Shown in pieces: positions 51,187 to 61,467 of a DNA stretch of 64,000 nt; the stretch's first letter is position 1; each line of letters opens with the position of its first letter. The notes beneath the pieces were generated by a model. That model saw only the letters and a list, made by a program, of their open reading frames with translations, was not told the origin of the DNA and ran no database searches. This stretch comes from Endotrypanum monterogeii. Its lineage: Eukaryota > Euglenozoa > Kinetoplastea > Trypanosomatida > Trypanosomatidae. Both the position numbers and the translations under genes were made by a program. The stretch spans positions 1,165,820 through 1,229,819 of the forward strand of contig CM007316.1 in assembly GCA_000333855.2 (NCBI GenBank), in the 5' to 3' direction.

Positions 51187-53856
51187 ATGTTGAGGTATAG
51201 GGCGTTCTTGCTACGGGGCAGGGACTTGTGCGGGTGCACTCCCGCCCTGGTGCCTGCGCCGCATTGTATTTTTTCAAGTGCTGCCCTGCGCAGCCGTCGT
51301 GGAGCACTTGCGAGGCCACATGGCTTTAGTTCGAATGTACTACTTACGTCTTCCGTGTTGCTGGGCTCGAGCGCTTGGGCAACACAGGCGTGCGCGGTGG
51401 TGTGTCCATCCCGGGTGCTACATAGCCAGGGTGGTCTCCCTCCCTCAGAAAACAAAAAAAGAAAAACGCTTCAGGAGAAAGTAGGCAGCGTCGTGGGCAC
51501 CGACGACCCTGAAAAGGTGAGACGGCAGTCGTTAGATTCGCTCGCCACGGGTGCCGGTGGTCGTGACGGCGCTGCTGCTCATTGTCCAGGAGATGCCACT
51601 GGAGAGCATGAGACTGGCTGCAGCTACAGGGAGGCTACTGGAGGGGATCAGGGGGAAAGGAGAGCGAGCAGACGCAGCAGCGACGGATCAACTGGCACAG
51701 TTTCAGCACTCTCCGGTGTCGAAGCAGAGGTAGCTCGTGTGCGCGTGGGTGAGCTGAAGGTGGAGGCGGATCAAGCATTTCAGGGGAACCCACAAGGTCC
51801 TTTGCCCCTCACCAATCAACAGGTCTCATCAGGGGATGCGGTACCCGCTAACCTAGTGCCTGCGAGGGCCGCACGAGGCCCCACAGCCGAGGTAAGGGAG
51901 TCAACGAAGGCTGGAGAGTCCGCTGCAGTTAGCACACCGCCGCGCTTGGACGGAGTTCGAATTTCCGAGAAGGTGCCTGATATCCCTATCGGTCGTGTTT
52001 TGAGTAAGGTCTGGTCGTACCTCTGGCCACGTGGTGACGTGAAGGTCAAGGTGCTTGTGGCCAGCAGTCTGGTATGTGTATTGGCGGCAAAGGTCTTGCG
52101 AGTGGCTGTTCCCTTCTGGTTCAAAGCGATCGTGGACTTGCTTGCTCCCGCCACGGCAACAGCGGAGGCTGTGACGGTCGTTGGCCCCCTTAGCATTGGT
52201 GTCTTCGGATGTGTTGTGGCGTACGGCCTCTGTCGCACCACCACTTTTATCTCAGAGGAGCTCAAGACTGTGTTGTTCGCACCAGTTGGCGGACAGGCGT
52301 CGACGAAGCTTGCAATGGAGATGTTCAACAAGTTACACCGCCTCGACCTCGATTACCATCTGAACCGCGAGACAGGCGCTGTCAGCAAGGACCTTGACCG
52401 CGGCAGTCGTGCCTTCTGGACTCTGTCATACGTGCTGCTCTTCATGATCGTCCCAACCGTTTTTGAAATGAGTCTTGTGTGTTATGCCCTGAATACGCAG
52501 GCTGGCGTTCAGTACATCGGCATCGCACTCGCCGCTGTCGTCTCCTACGTAGCGTGGACCTTTGTGGTCACCAATTGGCGCTCCAAGTATCGTACACGTT
52601 ATAATACCCTTGAGAGTCGCGTTGGTGGGCTCGTCGTGGATTCACTGCTTAACTATGAGACGATCAAGTACTTCCGCTCAGAGCGGTACGAGGCTGAGCG
52701 CATTCGTAAGGAGACGATGGTCATGAATAGGCAGCTTGTCATTCTCGATCAGACAATGGCGCTGCTAAATTTTGGACAGCAGTTCATTTTTGTGATGGCC
52801 AGTGTCCTGAGTCTGTACCTCGCAACGTGTGGTGTGCTGGCGGGGTCGATGACGGTGGGGGATTTGGTTCTTGTGGATGCACTGCTAATGCAGCTCTACA
52901 TGCCGCTAAGTTACCTGGGCATCATTTATCGAGAGGTTCAGTCAAGCACGCAGAACATGCAGGCGATGATTGCTTTGTTAGACAAGAAATCAAACGTGAG
53001 TGACCCGGTGGATGGGAAGGAGTACGAGTACCTCGACGGCACCATCGAACTGCGCGACGTCTCCTTTGAGTACAAGAGAGAGGCTAATCGCCGCGTTTTG
53101 AATCACCTCAGTCTCACCATTCCAGGCGGCAAGACTGTAGCCTTCGTCGGCCCCTCCGGAAGTGGGAAAAGCACCATCTTGCGCCTTTTGTTCCGTTTTT
53201 ATGACCCGACTTCTGGGCAGTTGCTGCTGGATGGGCAGCCCCTCGACAGGTTAAGCGTGAGTAGCGTTCGCAAGTGCATCGGTGTCATCCCACAGGACAC
53301 TGTGCTTTTCAACGAATCAGTTCGCTACAACATACGCTATGGTCGCATGAGCGCGACAGATGCCGAGGTCGAGGCTGCCGCGAAGGCCGCAAGTATCCAT
53401 GACTCTGTTGTGTCTATGAGCGAAGGATATGACACGTCTGTCGGTGAGCGCGGCGTGAAGCTAAGCGGCGGTGAGAAGCAGCGCATCTCGATCGCCCGTG
53501 TGATGCTGAGCGACCCCCCTATCTTACTTGCCGACGAGGCAACCTCCGCACTCGATAGCATGACCGAGCTAAACGTGATGGATACACTCAAGAACGCTAC
53601 GGCGCGGACGCGTCGACGCACCATTATTCTCGTCGCACACCGTCTCACTACTGTGAAGGAGGCTGACATCATCTTTGTTCTCGATGGTAAAGGTGGTTTG
53701 GCAGAGCAAGGCACCCATGCTGAGCTGCTTCGCAATGAGGGTTTGTATGCTGCTTTGTGGAGTCAACAACTGGACGATCAGAACGAGTCTAGCTGCAGCG
53801 CCACACAAAAGGATGTAGACGCGAAGGAATTGGAGCGTATCGTTACACATACGTGA
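51187..53856 (+). CDS. ABCB3: Mitochondrial ABC half-transporter, Atm1/ABCB7-like
   Basis: An 889-aa half-transporter. Residues 1-270 are a long, non-conserved presequence; its first ~60 residues are Arg-rich without acidic stretches, as in mitochondrial import signals. The transmembrane domain is about 280-590 (TM stretches include KVLVASSLVCVLAAKVLRVA), with the Atm1-family sequence LDLDYHLNRETGAVSKDLDR. The nucleotide-binding domain has Walker A GPSGSGKST (655-663), signature LSGGEKQR (759-766), Walker B ILLADE (779-784) and H-loop His818. Atm1/ABCB7 exports a glutathione-linked sulfur compound needed for cytosolic Fe-S proteins; Leishmania ABCB3 is linked to heme and cytosolic Fe-S biogenesis. 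All catalytic residues are present. The start is ATG 51187. Confidence 0.92.
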   Translation: MLRYRAFLLRGRDLCGCTPALVPAPHCIFSSAALRSRRGALARPHGFSSNVLLTSSVLLGSSAWATQACAVVCPSRVLHSQGGLPPSENKKRKTLQEKVGSVVGTDDPEKVRRQSLDSLATGAGGRDGAAAHCPGDATGEHETGCSYREATGGDQGERRASRRSSDGSTGTVSALSGVEAEVARVRVGELKVEADQAFQGNPQGPLPLTNQQVSSGDAVPANLVPARAARGPTAEVRESTKAGESAAVSTPPRLDGVRISEKVPDIPIGRVLSKVWSYLWPRGDVKVKVLVASSLVCVLAAKVLRVAVPFWFKAIVDLLAPATATAEAVTVVGPLSIGVFGCVVAYGLCRTTTFISEELKTVLFAPVGGQASTKLAMEMFNKLHRLDLDYHLNRETGAVSKDLDRGSRAFWTLSYVLLFMIVPTVFEMSLVCYALNTQAGVQYIGIALAAVVSYVAWTFVVTNWRSKYRTRYNTLESRVGGLVVDSLLNYETIKYFRSERYEAERIRKETMVMNRQLVILDQTMALLNFGQQFIFVMASVLSLYLATCGVLAGSMTVGDLVLVDALLMQLYMPLSYLGIIYREVQSSTQNMQAMIALLDKKSNVSDPVDGKEYEYLDGTIELRDVSFEYKREANRRVLNHLSLTIPGGKTVAFVGPSGSGKSTILRLLFRFYDPTSGQLLLDGQPLDRLSVSSVRKCIGVIPQDTVLFNESVRYNIRYGRMSATDAEVEAAAKAASIHDSVVSMSEGYDTSVGERGVKLSGGEKQRISIARVMLSDPPILLADEATSALDSMTELNVMDTLKNATARTRRRTIILVAHRLTTVKEADIIFVLDGKGGLAEQGTHAELLRNEGLYAALWSQQLDDQNESSCSATQKDVDAKELERIVTHT

Positions 53857-54928
53857 GCGGGATGCAGGGGCTTCTTGGTGAGGCGCGCGCGCACTTCGCC
53901 AGCCGATACCGGACGTTTTTATTTTTTATTAACCCGATCAAGCTCGGAATGTACTGTGTGTGCGTGCGCGAGCGAGTGCGTGGTGGGTGGGAGAGAGGGA
54001 GAGACAGAAGCAGCACCTCGACCTTTGGCTGTTGCGAGCAAGCGTGACCCACATTGTCGCACAGGAGGCACGGTGACTCCATCGGGCGTTAAGTACGGAG
54101 TTTTCTTTCTTACGTGGAGGGCTCCTTTTTTTTTTGTCTCTCCTGTAGGTCTGCAGGTCCCTGCTGATTGCAGGGCTCGTATCTCGCTTTCATGTGTTTA
54201 GCAAAGGCAGAGGCGCGGGTGGGAGGATGAGTCGCACTGTCGAATCGGTGGACGGAGTGAGCGTCCTCTGTATATGAGTTCATCTTTTGTGTTTGAGGGA
54301 AGAGCGCCTCGATGTCTCAAACCCGTACCGCCACTGCCACTGCTTAAAAAAGAAAGGTTACTTCAGTTACTCGTGGTACCTCCTTTTTCTTCCCCGAATT
54401 TGTTTTTCGTTCCTCGTTCCACTGTCTTCCCCAAAGAAAGGCAGAATCCTCACAGAAAGCCTAGCTTCTTCTTTTCTCCCTCGGTCATTTCTTTTGTGTG
54501 CCTACCTTTTTCTCTCTGTCTGTGTGTGTGTGTGTGTGTGTGACTGGTGCTAAGCTTCACTGCTACGTTGGGCATGTCCGCTTGGTCAAAGGTGGAGGGC
54601 CCCGCGCCAGGATGCGACAGTGAGTGTCGAGCATTACGCGGCAACTGGCGCACACACATATACACATACATACATGAATAGATGCATAAGTACGCATAAT
54701 ATGCAAAGAAGATGCAGCTCGTATTGATTGTTGTTGGGGGGTTATCATGAGAAGCTGTCTACGGGTATGAATATATGAGTATATATGCATGCTTTTCATT
54801 ATCCTTTTATATTAGTTTGTGTTGGTGCACTGCTGCAAGTACACCACGCACTTCGTCGCTACTCTTACATCTCCAACGCTGTTTCCTCCGTGTGCCTTAT
54901 CCACATCATACTGTTTTACGGTTGTGTG
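53857..54928. other. Spacer downstream of ABCB3
   Basis: 1.1 kb of UTR-like sequence with a GT microsatellite at about 54521-54543. No gene seen. Confidence 0.5.
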
Positions 54929-55460
54929 TGTCCGCTCTGTCGCTCAACACATGGCCTCGAACCTCCCCCCCCTTACCTTTCCCTCAGACGCACACACGCC
55001 CATCCTCATCCCCTTGGCCTGCTGCAGCACCTCCTTTAAAGGTGCGCATCTGCAGAGAAGGTGCGTTGAGGTCATGTGGGCCGACCCACTTGACCACCAT
55101 TTCTGCTCAAAACCTTTCCCCTCCTCCAGCCGCCGCTCCACTCTCAAACGCTGTGTGTTTTCTCCGGTGTGGCTGCGGCTCCGCGGATCGTGGACGGTGG
55201 GACGGGGGCGGGGGTGGGGGGTTTGGCCAAGGGCCGTGCTGCCCCTGTCCTTGGGGTGGCGCCGGCGTGCTCAGGGCCGGGTGCTACTGCGATATCGCGC
55301 CATCCAAGTCTTGGCATGCGACGTCAGCAGTCTTGAGCTGGCGATGGGACCTCTGCGCCACGTCGGGGGCTGGCGGGCTCCGGTCGCCACCAGAGGTGTG
55401 GGACGGGCCTGCGGCTTTCTTGTGGGTTGGAACTGGGCCCCGGAGCCACACGGAGGTGTC
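54929..55460. mobile_element. SIDER2-like degenerate retroposon copy A
   Basis: Nearly identical to copy B (55619-56152). Differences seen by eye are single bases such as CTGCAGC versus CTGAAGC near 55022 and TCTTGAG versus TGTTGAG near 55331. The left end starts abruptly at TGTCCGCTCTG, while copies B and C carry another ~110 bases there. The right end runs into the N gap. It is in opposite orientation to copy C relative to the plus-strand transcripts. Open frames across it are not genes. Confidence 0.7.
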
Positions 55461-55470
55461 NNNNNNNNNN
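55461..55470. other. Assembly gap, 10 N
   Basis: Ten N exactly at the end of copy A (after GGAGGTGTC) and before the TA tract of copy B. Probably a scaffold join of unknown true length. Confidence 0.97.
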
Positions 55471-55505
<35 letters not shown>

Positions 55506-56159
55506 CAACTCAAAAAAAGCGACTCGCTTCGCGTCGCTCCGTGTAGTGTACGCGCTCTCCAAGTGAAGCAGATAAAAAAAATAAACTCCAAGGTAAAAAA
55601 AAAAATCCTTTTCAAACTGTCCGCTCTGTCGCTCAACACATGGCCTCGAACCTCCCCCCCCCCCTTACCTTTCCCTCAGACGCACACACGCCCATCCTCA
55701 TCCCCTTGGCCTGCTGAAGCACCTCCTTTAAAGGTGCGCATCTGCAGAGAAGGTGCGTTGAGGTCATGTGGGCCGACCCACTTGACCACCATTTCTGCTC
55801 AAAACCTTTCCCCTCCTCCAGCCGCCGCTCCACTCTCAAACGCTGTGTGTTTTCTCCGGTGTGGCTGCGGCTCCGCGGATCGTGGACGGTGGGACGGGGG
55901 CGGGGGTGGGGTGTTTGGCCAAGGGCCGTGCTGCCCCTGTCCTTGGGGTGGCGCCGGCGTGCTCAGGGCCGGGTGCTACTGCGATATCGCGCCATCCAAG
56001 TCTTGGCATGCGACGTCAGCAGTGTTGAGCTGGCGATGGGACCTCTGCGCCACGTCGGGGGCTGGCGGGCTCCGGTCGCCACCAGAGGTGTGGGACGGGC
56101 CTGCGGCTTTCTTGTGGGTTGGAACTGGGCCCCGGAGCCACACGGAGGTGTCCTACGGT
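55471..56159. mobile_element. SIDER2-like degenerate retroposon copy B with flanking TA tract
   Basis: The most complete copy in the window. It opens with GT/TA microsatellite (55471-55505), then about 115 bases shared with copy C including AAAAAAATAAACTCCAAGG, then the body shared by all three copies, ending ...GGTGTCCTACGGT. Copies B and C agree at positions where A differs (for example GTGTTTGG, TGTTGAGC). Located in the spacer between ABCB3 and the 1512-aa gene, probably in the ABCB3 3' UTR. Confidence 0.7.
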
Positions 56160-56928
56160 GCCTAGAGATCGAGCAAGCCCGGGGGCAATGCGTGGCGCAC
56201 TACCTCTCACTGCATTTGAGGGGGAGAATCGATCCATGTGCGACCCTCCTTTTTTTTTTTTGCGGTTGATCTACTACGCTGTGCGAGAAGAATGTCAGAC
56301 AGGTTTTTCCATTTGGGGGGGGGCGGAATACCGACATGGGGGAGGTTGGAGGGCACAGGGCGGGGGGGGGCGTGGTTGTCAATGCATCACCTGCGCTGTT
56401 CCTCTGAATCGGCGCACATCTTTGCATCGCTCTTTGTTCCATCTTTTCTTTCCTTCTCTGTCCTTTTTTTTTCTCTATTATTTACCCGTCTTTGTTGTCT
56501 GGGCACCTTTAAATCGACACTTTGTGGGTGCGGTGTGAGTGTCGTTCGTGCCGCACTGCCTGCTTCAACTCACATCTTTGGTTCCCACCGCATATTGCCT
56601 TACATGGTCGTCTGCCGCATCCTTCACTTCGGCGAGCCCTCAAGTTTTTTTTTTTTTACATGTGACTCGTTGGGCCTCTCACTTTCTTGCGCTTTTAAAT
56701 TTGTGCTGGTGAAGTGTGGTCACATAGAAAACATACATTGATTCGTATCCACATTGCGACGATAAGAGCACGTGTGGCACGGTGTGCTCCAAGGACAGCT
56801 ACTCGATAAAGGGCGTTGGCCGAACATGTGAACATCGACTTCAGGACGGGAGGTGGCGCCGTCGCACAGACACAAAAAACACTCGATCAAAAGGAATAAG
56901 AAAGTGAAGAGGGGGTGCGTAGGTAAGA
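56160..56928. other. Spacer before the 1512-aa protein gene
   Basis: No gene. Several T-runs, G-runs (56316-56324, 56361-56369) and pyrimidine tracts (56440-56490). Confidence 0.5.
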
Positions 56929-59900
56929 ATGGAGAGTCGTCTTTCTCGTTTTGCATCGCATTCTTCCACTGTGGAGGGTTCGGTGTCACCTTTTTCTCCC
57001 CTCGATTCTTCATCGAAGTCGTTCAATGTTTATGATGACTCGGCAGACCAAGGCTCGATTGACTCGAGATCGCCACCGTTTTCGTCTTTCTTTGGCTCCC
57101 ACTCACGAGCGCATACGCCACCGTTGACATCGGATCCATCGATGACTTCTCCAAATTTAGTTTTAGGAGACGTATCGCAACCCGGTGTGGTTGACTTTGT
57201 TGAGCCGGCGGAGGGACGGTACATTCCAGATTTGATGCAATCTCCCCCGAGACCATCGCCATTTGCTTCCGCTCTTTCGTTGCGCAGCTCTTTTTTCTCA
57301 TGCACAACAGATTCGTCGACTTCAGCCGAGTTGCTGCTCACGTCCGAGTCGCCAGCGCCTGCAACCGTAGCTGTCGGCATTGCACTGCCGGCCAATGAGG
57401 CACCGTCGAAACACGCTGCATCCTCATCTCCGAAAAGTGAGCTGACATTGCCTGCTCTGTCGACCGCTGCAGACTTGTTGCGGGGGAATCCACATGTGAG
57501 GGATGGGGGGGCGCTCCCTCCCTCCTCGTCTCCTGCAGCTCCTGCAGCTCCTGCAGTGACGACGACGACGACGCAGACCAGGAGTTCCCAGCTGACAACG
57601 CCCTCCCAGCACGTGTCGTCGCCTTTTCTCTCAGGGAGCGTGATGGCGACGCAGGTTCTGCCTTCCTGTACAGACGACGAGGCCCAGGAACCCGATTTTG
57701 CTTCAACAAGTATCCCTATTTCTTTAACGCCAGCACCGGCTCCCTCCACCGCGTTCCCTTCTACACCGCCACCTCTGGTGACCTCTTTCACCGGCGTGAG
57801 TGACTGTAACGCACTCTCCCAGCTGGCGACAACTCTTCTTCATGTAGAGGAAGCAGACTCACTAGTGGATCAACTGCACGCGAGGAGCTGCATCAGCACC
57901 ATGTCACTTTCATGGGCACCAAAACCGATGCCAACCATTTCAGCCACGAAACACAAACGGAGTGTGAAGGCGCGCAGAGGTATCTCGGATTCCCGTGACA
58001 GCTGCGGTGAACATGGTGGTGAGGTCGGTGTTGACTCAGTAGAGAAGCGAAGGCGACCGAAGAAGGAAACCAAGCGAGTGGCCCCAAGGATGGATGTAGC
58101 GGTCTCAGCTGAGGAGTGGGGTATTCCGGCACCACCGCCATCCTATACTTCGAGGCGAAGGTGCATATCAAGGCCACTGGCGGAAGGCGCTGATGAGAAC
58201 ACATCGGCAGCAACCGCAAGCAGCGATACCCACCTGGCGCCTGCCCCACGTCTGGGAGTGGCAGCTGGGAGGAAGAAAAAGTGTAAAGCTCTGCAGGGGT
58301 CGATGAGGTCGTCGCCAACTTCTCACACCGAAGCAGCGCACGTTTCTCTACCGCTACCCTCCCCAAGTCTTTCACCGGTATTCGGCGCAGAAGAGTCGGC
58401 ACTTGTGGCAGATGACGTTCCCCTATCCAATCTTTTTGCAGACAGTAGGGACCTGAGTGGAGTGAGGATGTCCGTGGCTCCTGTCCTCTGCCAACATCTC
58501 ATCCCATCTGTTTCGCCGCGGTCCAAAGGCGAGCGACCGACGAGGATCCGCGGTCAGAGGGTAGGGTCTCCTCCAACGGAGGGAGCACCTGAGGACAACA
58601 GTGCACCGTTAGGGAGGCAGACTGCCGTAGATGTGAGCGGACTGAAGGCAGAAGTTGTTTCCGTAGCGGCATCCTCATCGCCGTTGTGTTCCTCACCACT
58701 GTCAGCGCCGCAAAGAGCGGTGCTCTCTAAAGGGTTCAAGAGTGGCGGACGGAGACACGACTACCCCGTCAACAGCAGCACATCAGCAGCGCGGAGTACG
58801 GAAGCGGCCCCAAAAGGTACCACGTTGACATCGTCAGCGGCGCGTTCGGCCCTCAAAAGGAGGAGGTCTCAGATGAAAGACAGTCCTGTTGCGGACTCCC
58901 CGCCCCTTCAAGGGAGCAGGGATGCCAGCAGCTGCAATCATGCGGTTACGCAAGCTGCATGTCCGCCAAGGTGTGTCGACGATGTAAAACTTTCTTGTCT
59001 GAGGACACAGCAGTGTGCAGTGAGTACGTTTACGTCTGGCAGGCCCTGTCTATGGATTGAGCTTGAGGATGGATATCAGGAGGCTCATGGCTCATTGCTG
59101 CGTCAGGTGTGTGTCTGCTGGGGGCGTCTTCATCAAGAGGGCTGCGTCGTGAACTACGGAGGTGTGAATATTTCTGTCAACGCTTCATCTCAGAGTTCCA
59201 CATCGAAGGGCTCGAGCCACACGCGTACGCGTAGCAAGGCACGAAAAGGGTCTCGAGTTGCGGATACAAGTGCACCTTTTGAGCACAGAGACAAGAAAGC
59301 TCACAATGGTCTGATCGTGTTGCTATGCCCATCGTCGCTGTCAGTGGAGGGGGCACTGCGGTGGTGGACCCAACGTGCGCACGTGGAACACAACTACATG
59401 CCACCGCTGCTTGCCGTCTCCTTTTCAGGGGACTCGACACCAGGTGCGTCGAAGCACGTTGAAGGAGTGGGGAATACTTTGCAGAAGTTAACGAGACCGC
59501 TGGAGCACGGGTTCTTCAAAGGCGCGATCGAGCAGGCGTCGTGCATGTACTCCATCGATGCTACTCGCAGTGTCGCGGTCTCTTGCAGTGTCACCGGGAA
59601 TGCGGTGCTCACACAATTCCTGCCGCTGGGTCAGGTGTTCGACAGCTTGCGAGTCTGCGCTGATGTGCTCGGGTCTGCCGCAGGCCTCCGTCCCACCGCG
59701 TTGTTTGTCAAGGCGGCGCTGAACGACGATGTCGACGTGGGAAGTCTGACTGCCGTTTTGGCCATCACTCCACCTGAGCGAGGCGTGGGGAACACCAGCA
59801 GTCTCCGCAAGGGACGGCGTGCTTTGTTGGTGCAGGATCAGTGTTTCGAAGAGTTGTGTCGGTGGAACGACTTGGCAGTCGCACTGCAGCAACAACCACG

Positions 59901-61467
59901 GCGACCACAGATAGTTCTTCGCCGCATATGCGTTGATGCAGCGCGCTGTGATGGTGGCGCATCGAGGGAAGGAATTATAGCGGGCGAAGTGGGGGTGTCG
60001 TTTTCGGCTGCGAGCGGTGTTCCCGACAAAGTTTCACCTGCGTTGAGTGTTACCAACTCCGCGCATTTCCAGCAACAGCAGCGGCAATGGGTGACGCTTG
60101 GGTTGGTGCTGCCTGCCGCGCGGAACGAGGACACGTTTGCGAGTAGTGCACATCGTGAGGGTCGTGTACTGGCGTCACAGCCACCCCCGGTAGCGCTTGC
60201 GCCAGCACACATGTCGGCGTTGCACATCTTCGGGCGGGTGCTCTTCACGTATGCGAACTATACAACCGCTGTGAACGTGGTGGATTCGTACTCACGAATG
60301 TTACATCTGAACTTCTCAGATTACCTATCTGACTACAGCTGCATCACCACAGGCCCGCTGTGCTATGCTGTGTCGGCAACGATCCGGCGCTACCTGCATG
60401 TTCGCATGCTAGTGTCGCTCTCACCGTTGTTGGCTTTGGTGAATCTGAAAACTGCTACGGATCAGCTGGACTCCTCGACAGTTTCCATTAATTGCAGTGA
60501 TGTTTCTATTCCTTCGAACTTAGATTTTTTCACCCCTGTGGTGCTACTTGCCCGTTCGCAGTGGCATACTGTCGCGCTAAGATTGTCTTGCACATGCAAT
60601 CCCCGCGTATACGAGCAGGTTCCCCACACGGATGATGGCGTGAAAGTGTGCCGCCACCTCGCAGAGCTTTTTCACTACTTCGTCACACATAATTTTTTTG
60701 TAGTTGGCCATCAGTTGGCGCAAGAAGGGCAACCGTCGCTGCACCATCTGCTCAAGACGGTACCAGTGCAAACCAAACAGGTATACGTCTCACAGGGTCA
60801 GTGGGTAACGCCGTGTACGACGTCTGTGGAGAAGCGACAGCTGTCCCGTCACAGCCGTAGCTGCAGCAGGTCGGGTTCGATCGCCGAAGCAATCGTGGAC
60901 AACAACTCTTCCTCTCTTCTATACACGCGTACTACCGATTTCTCTGGTCCAGAGTGGCCCGGCTGTAAAGAGGAGAGGGCTAAAACAGCTCCTCTGCAGA
61001 ACACAGGATCATCATTGCTTCCAGGTTCTTCAACTCGGGGCTGTTCGCGTCCATGTCGCGCACCCAAAGCACTGCCCGGATTGACAGAGCGTGACTCACC
61101 ACCTACAGTACCTTTCAAGGCACCTCTTTTCTCAGCAGTGGCAGAGGCTGGTTCTTCGCTCTCTTCTTCAACGTCTGTCTCAGCCGATGGAGCCGACTTC
61201 CACACACAAGCGCTTCAATATGCACTTCGCTTCGTGCATGCGCGACTGTGCGACCTCAGCGGAGGTCGGTCCACAGATGATAGGACCGCGTTCGCTGCGG
61301 CGGCAGTGGCCAAGGGGGGTGGTGAGCCGCTGCACCAAGCCAGCGAATCTCTGCCTCCTGCACGTCCGAGAAAGCGACTCCGGTCAGGCAAGGGGTCTGA
61401 GGAAAAGACGGATGATGTGCAAGCGTTGCGACTGGTAGAGAAACTGCTGCGTGATCAGTTACGCTGA
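56929..61467 (+). CDS. Hypothetical protein, 1512 aa
   Basis: A single intact frame of 1513 codons, so a real gene, but I recognise no family. Residues 1-680 are Ser/Pro/Thr/Ala-rich and probably disordered, with basic patches such as KRRRPKKETKR and KRRRSQMKD that could be nuclear signals, and a (SerCysSer)-like CTCCTGCAG tandem DNA repeat near 57532-57558. A more ordered, hydrophobic region spans about 690-1290, with some cysteines and histidines (for example VCVCWGRLHQEGC). The C-terminus is again Ser-rich, followed by a short helical stretch with basic PRKRLRSGK and a final ALRLVEKLLRDQLR helix. It may be a nuclear or cytoskeletal protein; nothing decides. Confidence 0.8.
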   Translation: MESRLSRFASHSSTVEGSVSPFSPLDSSSKSFNVYDDSADQGSIDSRSPPFSSFFGSHSRAHTPPLTSDPSMTSPNLVLGDVSQPGVVDFVEPAEGRYIPDLMQSPPRPSPFASALSLRSSFFSCTTDSSTSAELLLTSESPAPATVAVGIALPANEAPSKHAASSSPKSELTLPALSTAADLLRGNPHVRDGGALPPSSSPAAPAAPAVTTTTTQTRSSQLTTPSQHVSSPFLSGSVMATQVLPSCTDDEAQEPDFASTSIPISLTPAPAPSTAFPSTPPPLVTSFTGVSDCNALSQLATTLLHVEEADSLVDQLHARSCISTMSLSWAPKPMPTISATKHKRSVKARRGISDSRDSCGEHGGEVGVDSVEKRRRPKKETKRVAPRMDVAVSAEEWGIPAPPPSYTSRRRCISRPLAEGADENTSAATASSDTHLAPAPRLGVAAGRKKKCKALQGSMRSSPTSHTEAAHVSLPLPSPSLSPVFGAEESALVADDVPLSNLFADSRDLSGVRMSVAPVLCQHLIPSVSPRSKGERPTRIRGQRVGSPPTEGAPEDNSAPLGRQTAVDVSGLKAEVVSVAASSSPLCSSPLSAPQRAVLSKGFKSGGRRHDYPVNSSTSAARSTEAAPKGTTLTSSAARSALKRRRSQMKDSPVADSPPLQGSRDASSCNHAVTQAACPPRCVDDVKLSCLRTQQCAVSTFTSGRPCLWIELEDGYQEAHGSLLRQVCVCWGRLHQEGCVVNYGGVNISVNASSQSSTSKGSSHTRTRSKARKGSRVADTSAPFEHRDKKAHNGLIVLLCPSSLSVEGALRWWTQRAHVEHNYMPPLLAVSFSGDSTPGASKHVEGVGNTLQKLTRPLEHGFFKGAIEQASCMYSIDATRSVAVSCSVTGNAVLTQFLPLGQVFDSLRVCADVLGSAAGLRPTALFVKAALNDDVDVGSLTAVLAITPPERGVGNTSSLRKGRRALLVQDQCFEELCRWNDLAVALQQQPRRPQIVLRRICVDAARCDGGASREGIIAGEVGVSFSAASGVPDKVSPALSVTNSAHFQQQQRQWVTLGLVLPAARNEDTFASSAHREGRVLASQPPPVALAPAHMSALHIFGRVLFTYANYTTAVNVVDSYSRMLHLNFSDYLSDYSCITTGPLCYAVSATIRRYLHVRMLVSLSPLLALVNLKTATDQLDSSTVSINCSDVSIPSNLDFFTPVVLLARSQWHTVALRLSCTCNPRVYEQVPHTDDGVKVCRHLAELFHYFVTHNFFVVGHQLAQEGQPSLHHLLKTVPVQTKQVYVSQGQWVTPCTTSVEKRQLSRHSRSCSRSGSIAEAIVDNNSSSLLYTRTTDFSGPEWPGCKEERAKTAPLQNTGSSLLPGSSTRGCSRPCRAPKALPGLTERDSPPTVPFKAPLFSAVAEAGSSLSSSTSVSADGADFHTQALQYALRFVHARLCDLSGGRSTDDRTAFAAAAVAKGGGEPLHQASESLPPARPRKRLRSGKGSEEKTDDVQALRLVEKLLRDQLR

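Noticed and set aside
54775..56269. Long plus-strand frames across copies A and B, up to 448 codons
   Set aside because: They run through an N gap and TA microsatellite and repeat the same translated repeat twice; non-coding retroposon sequence.
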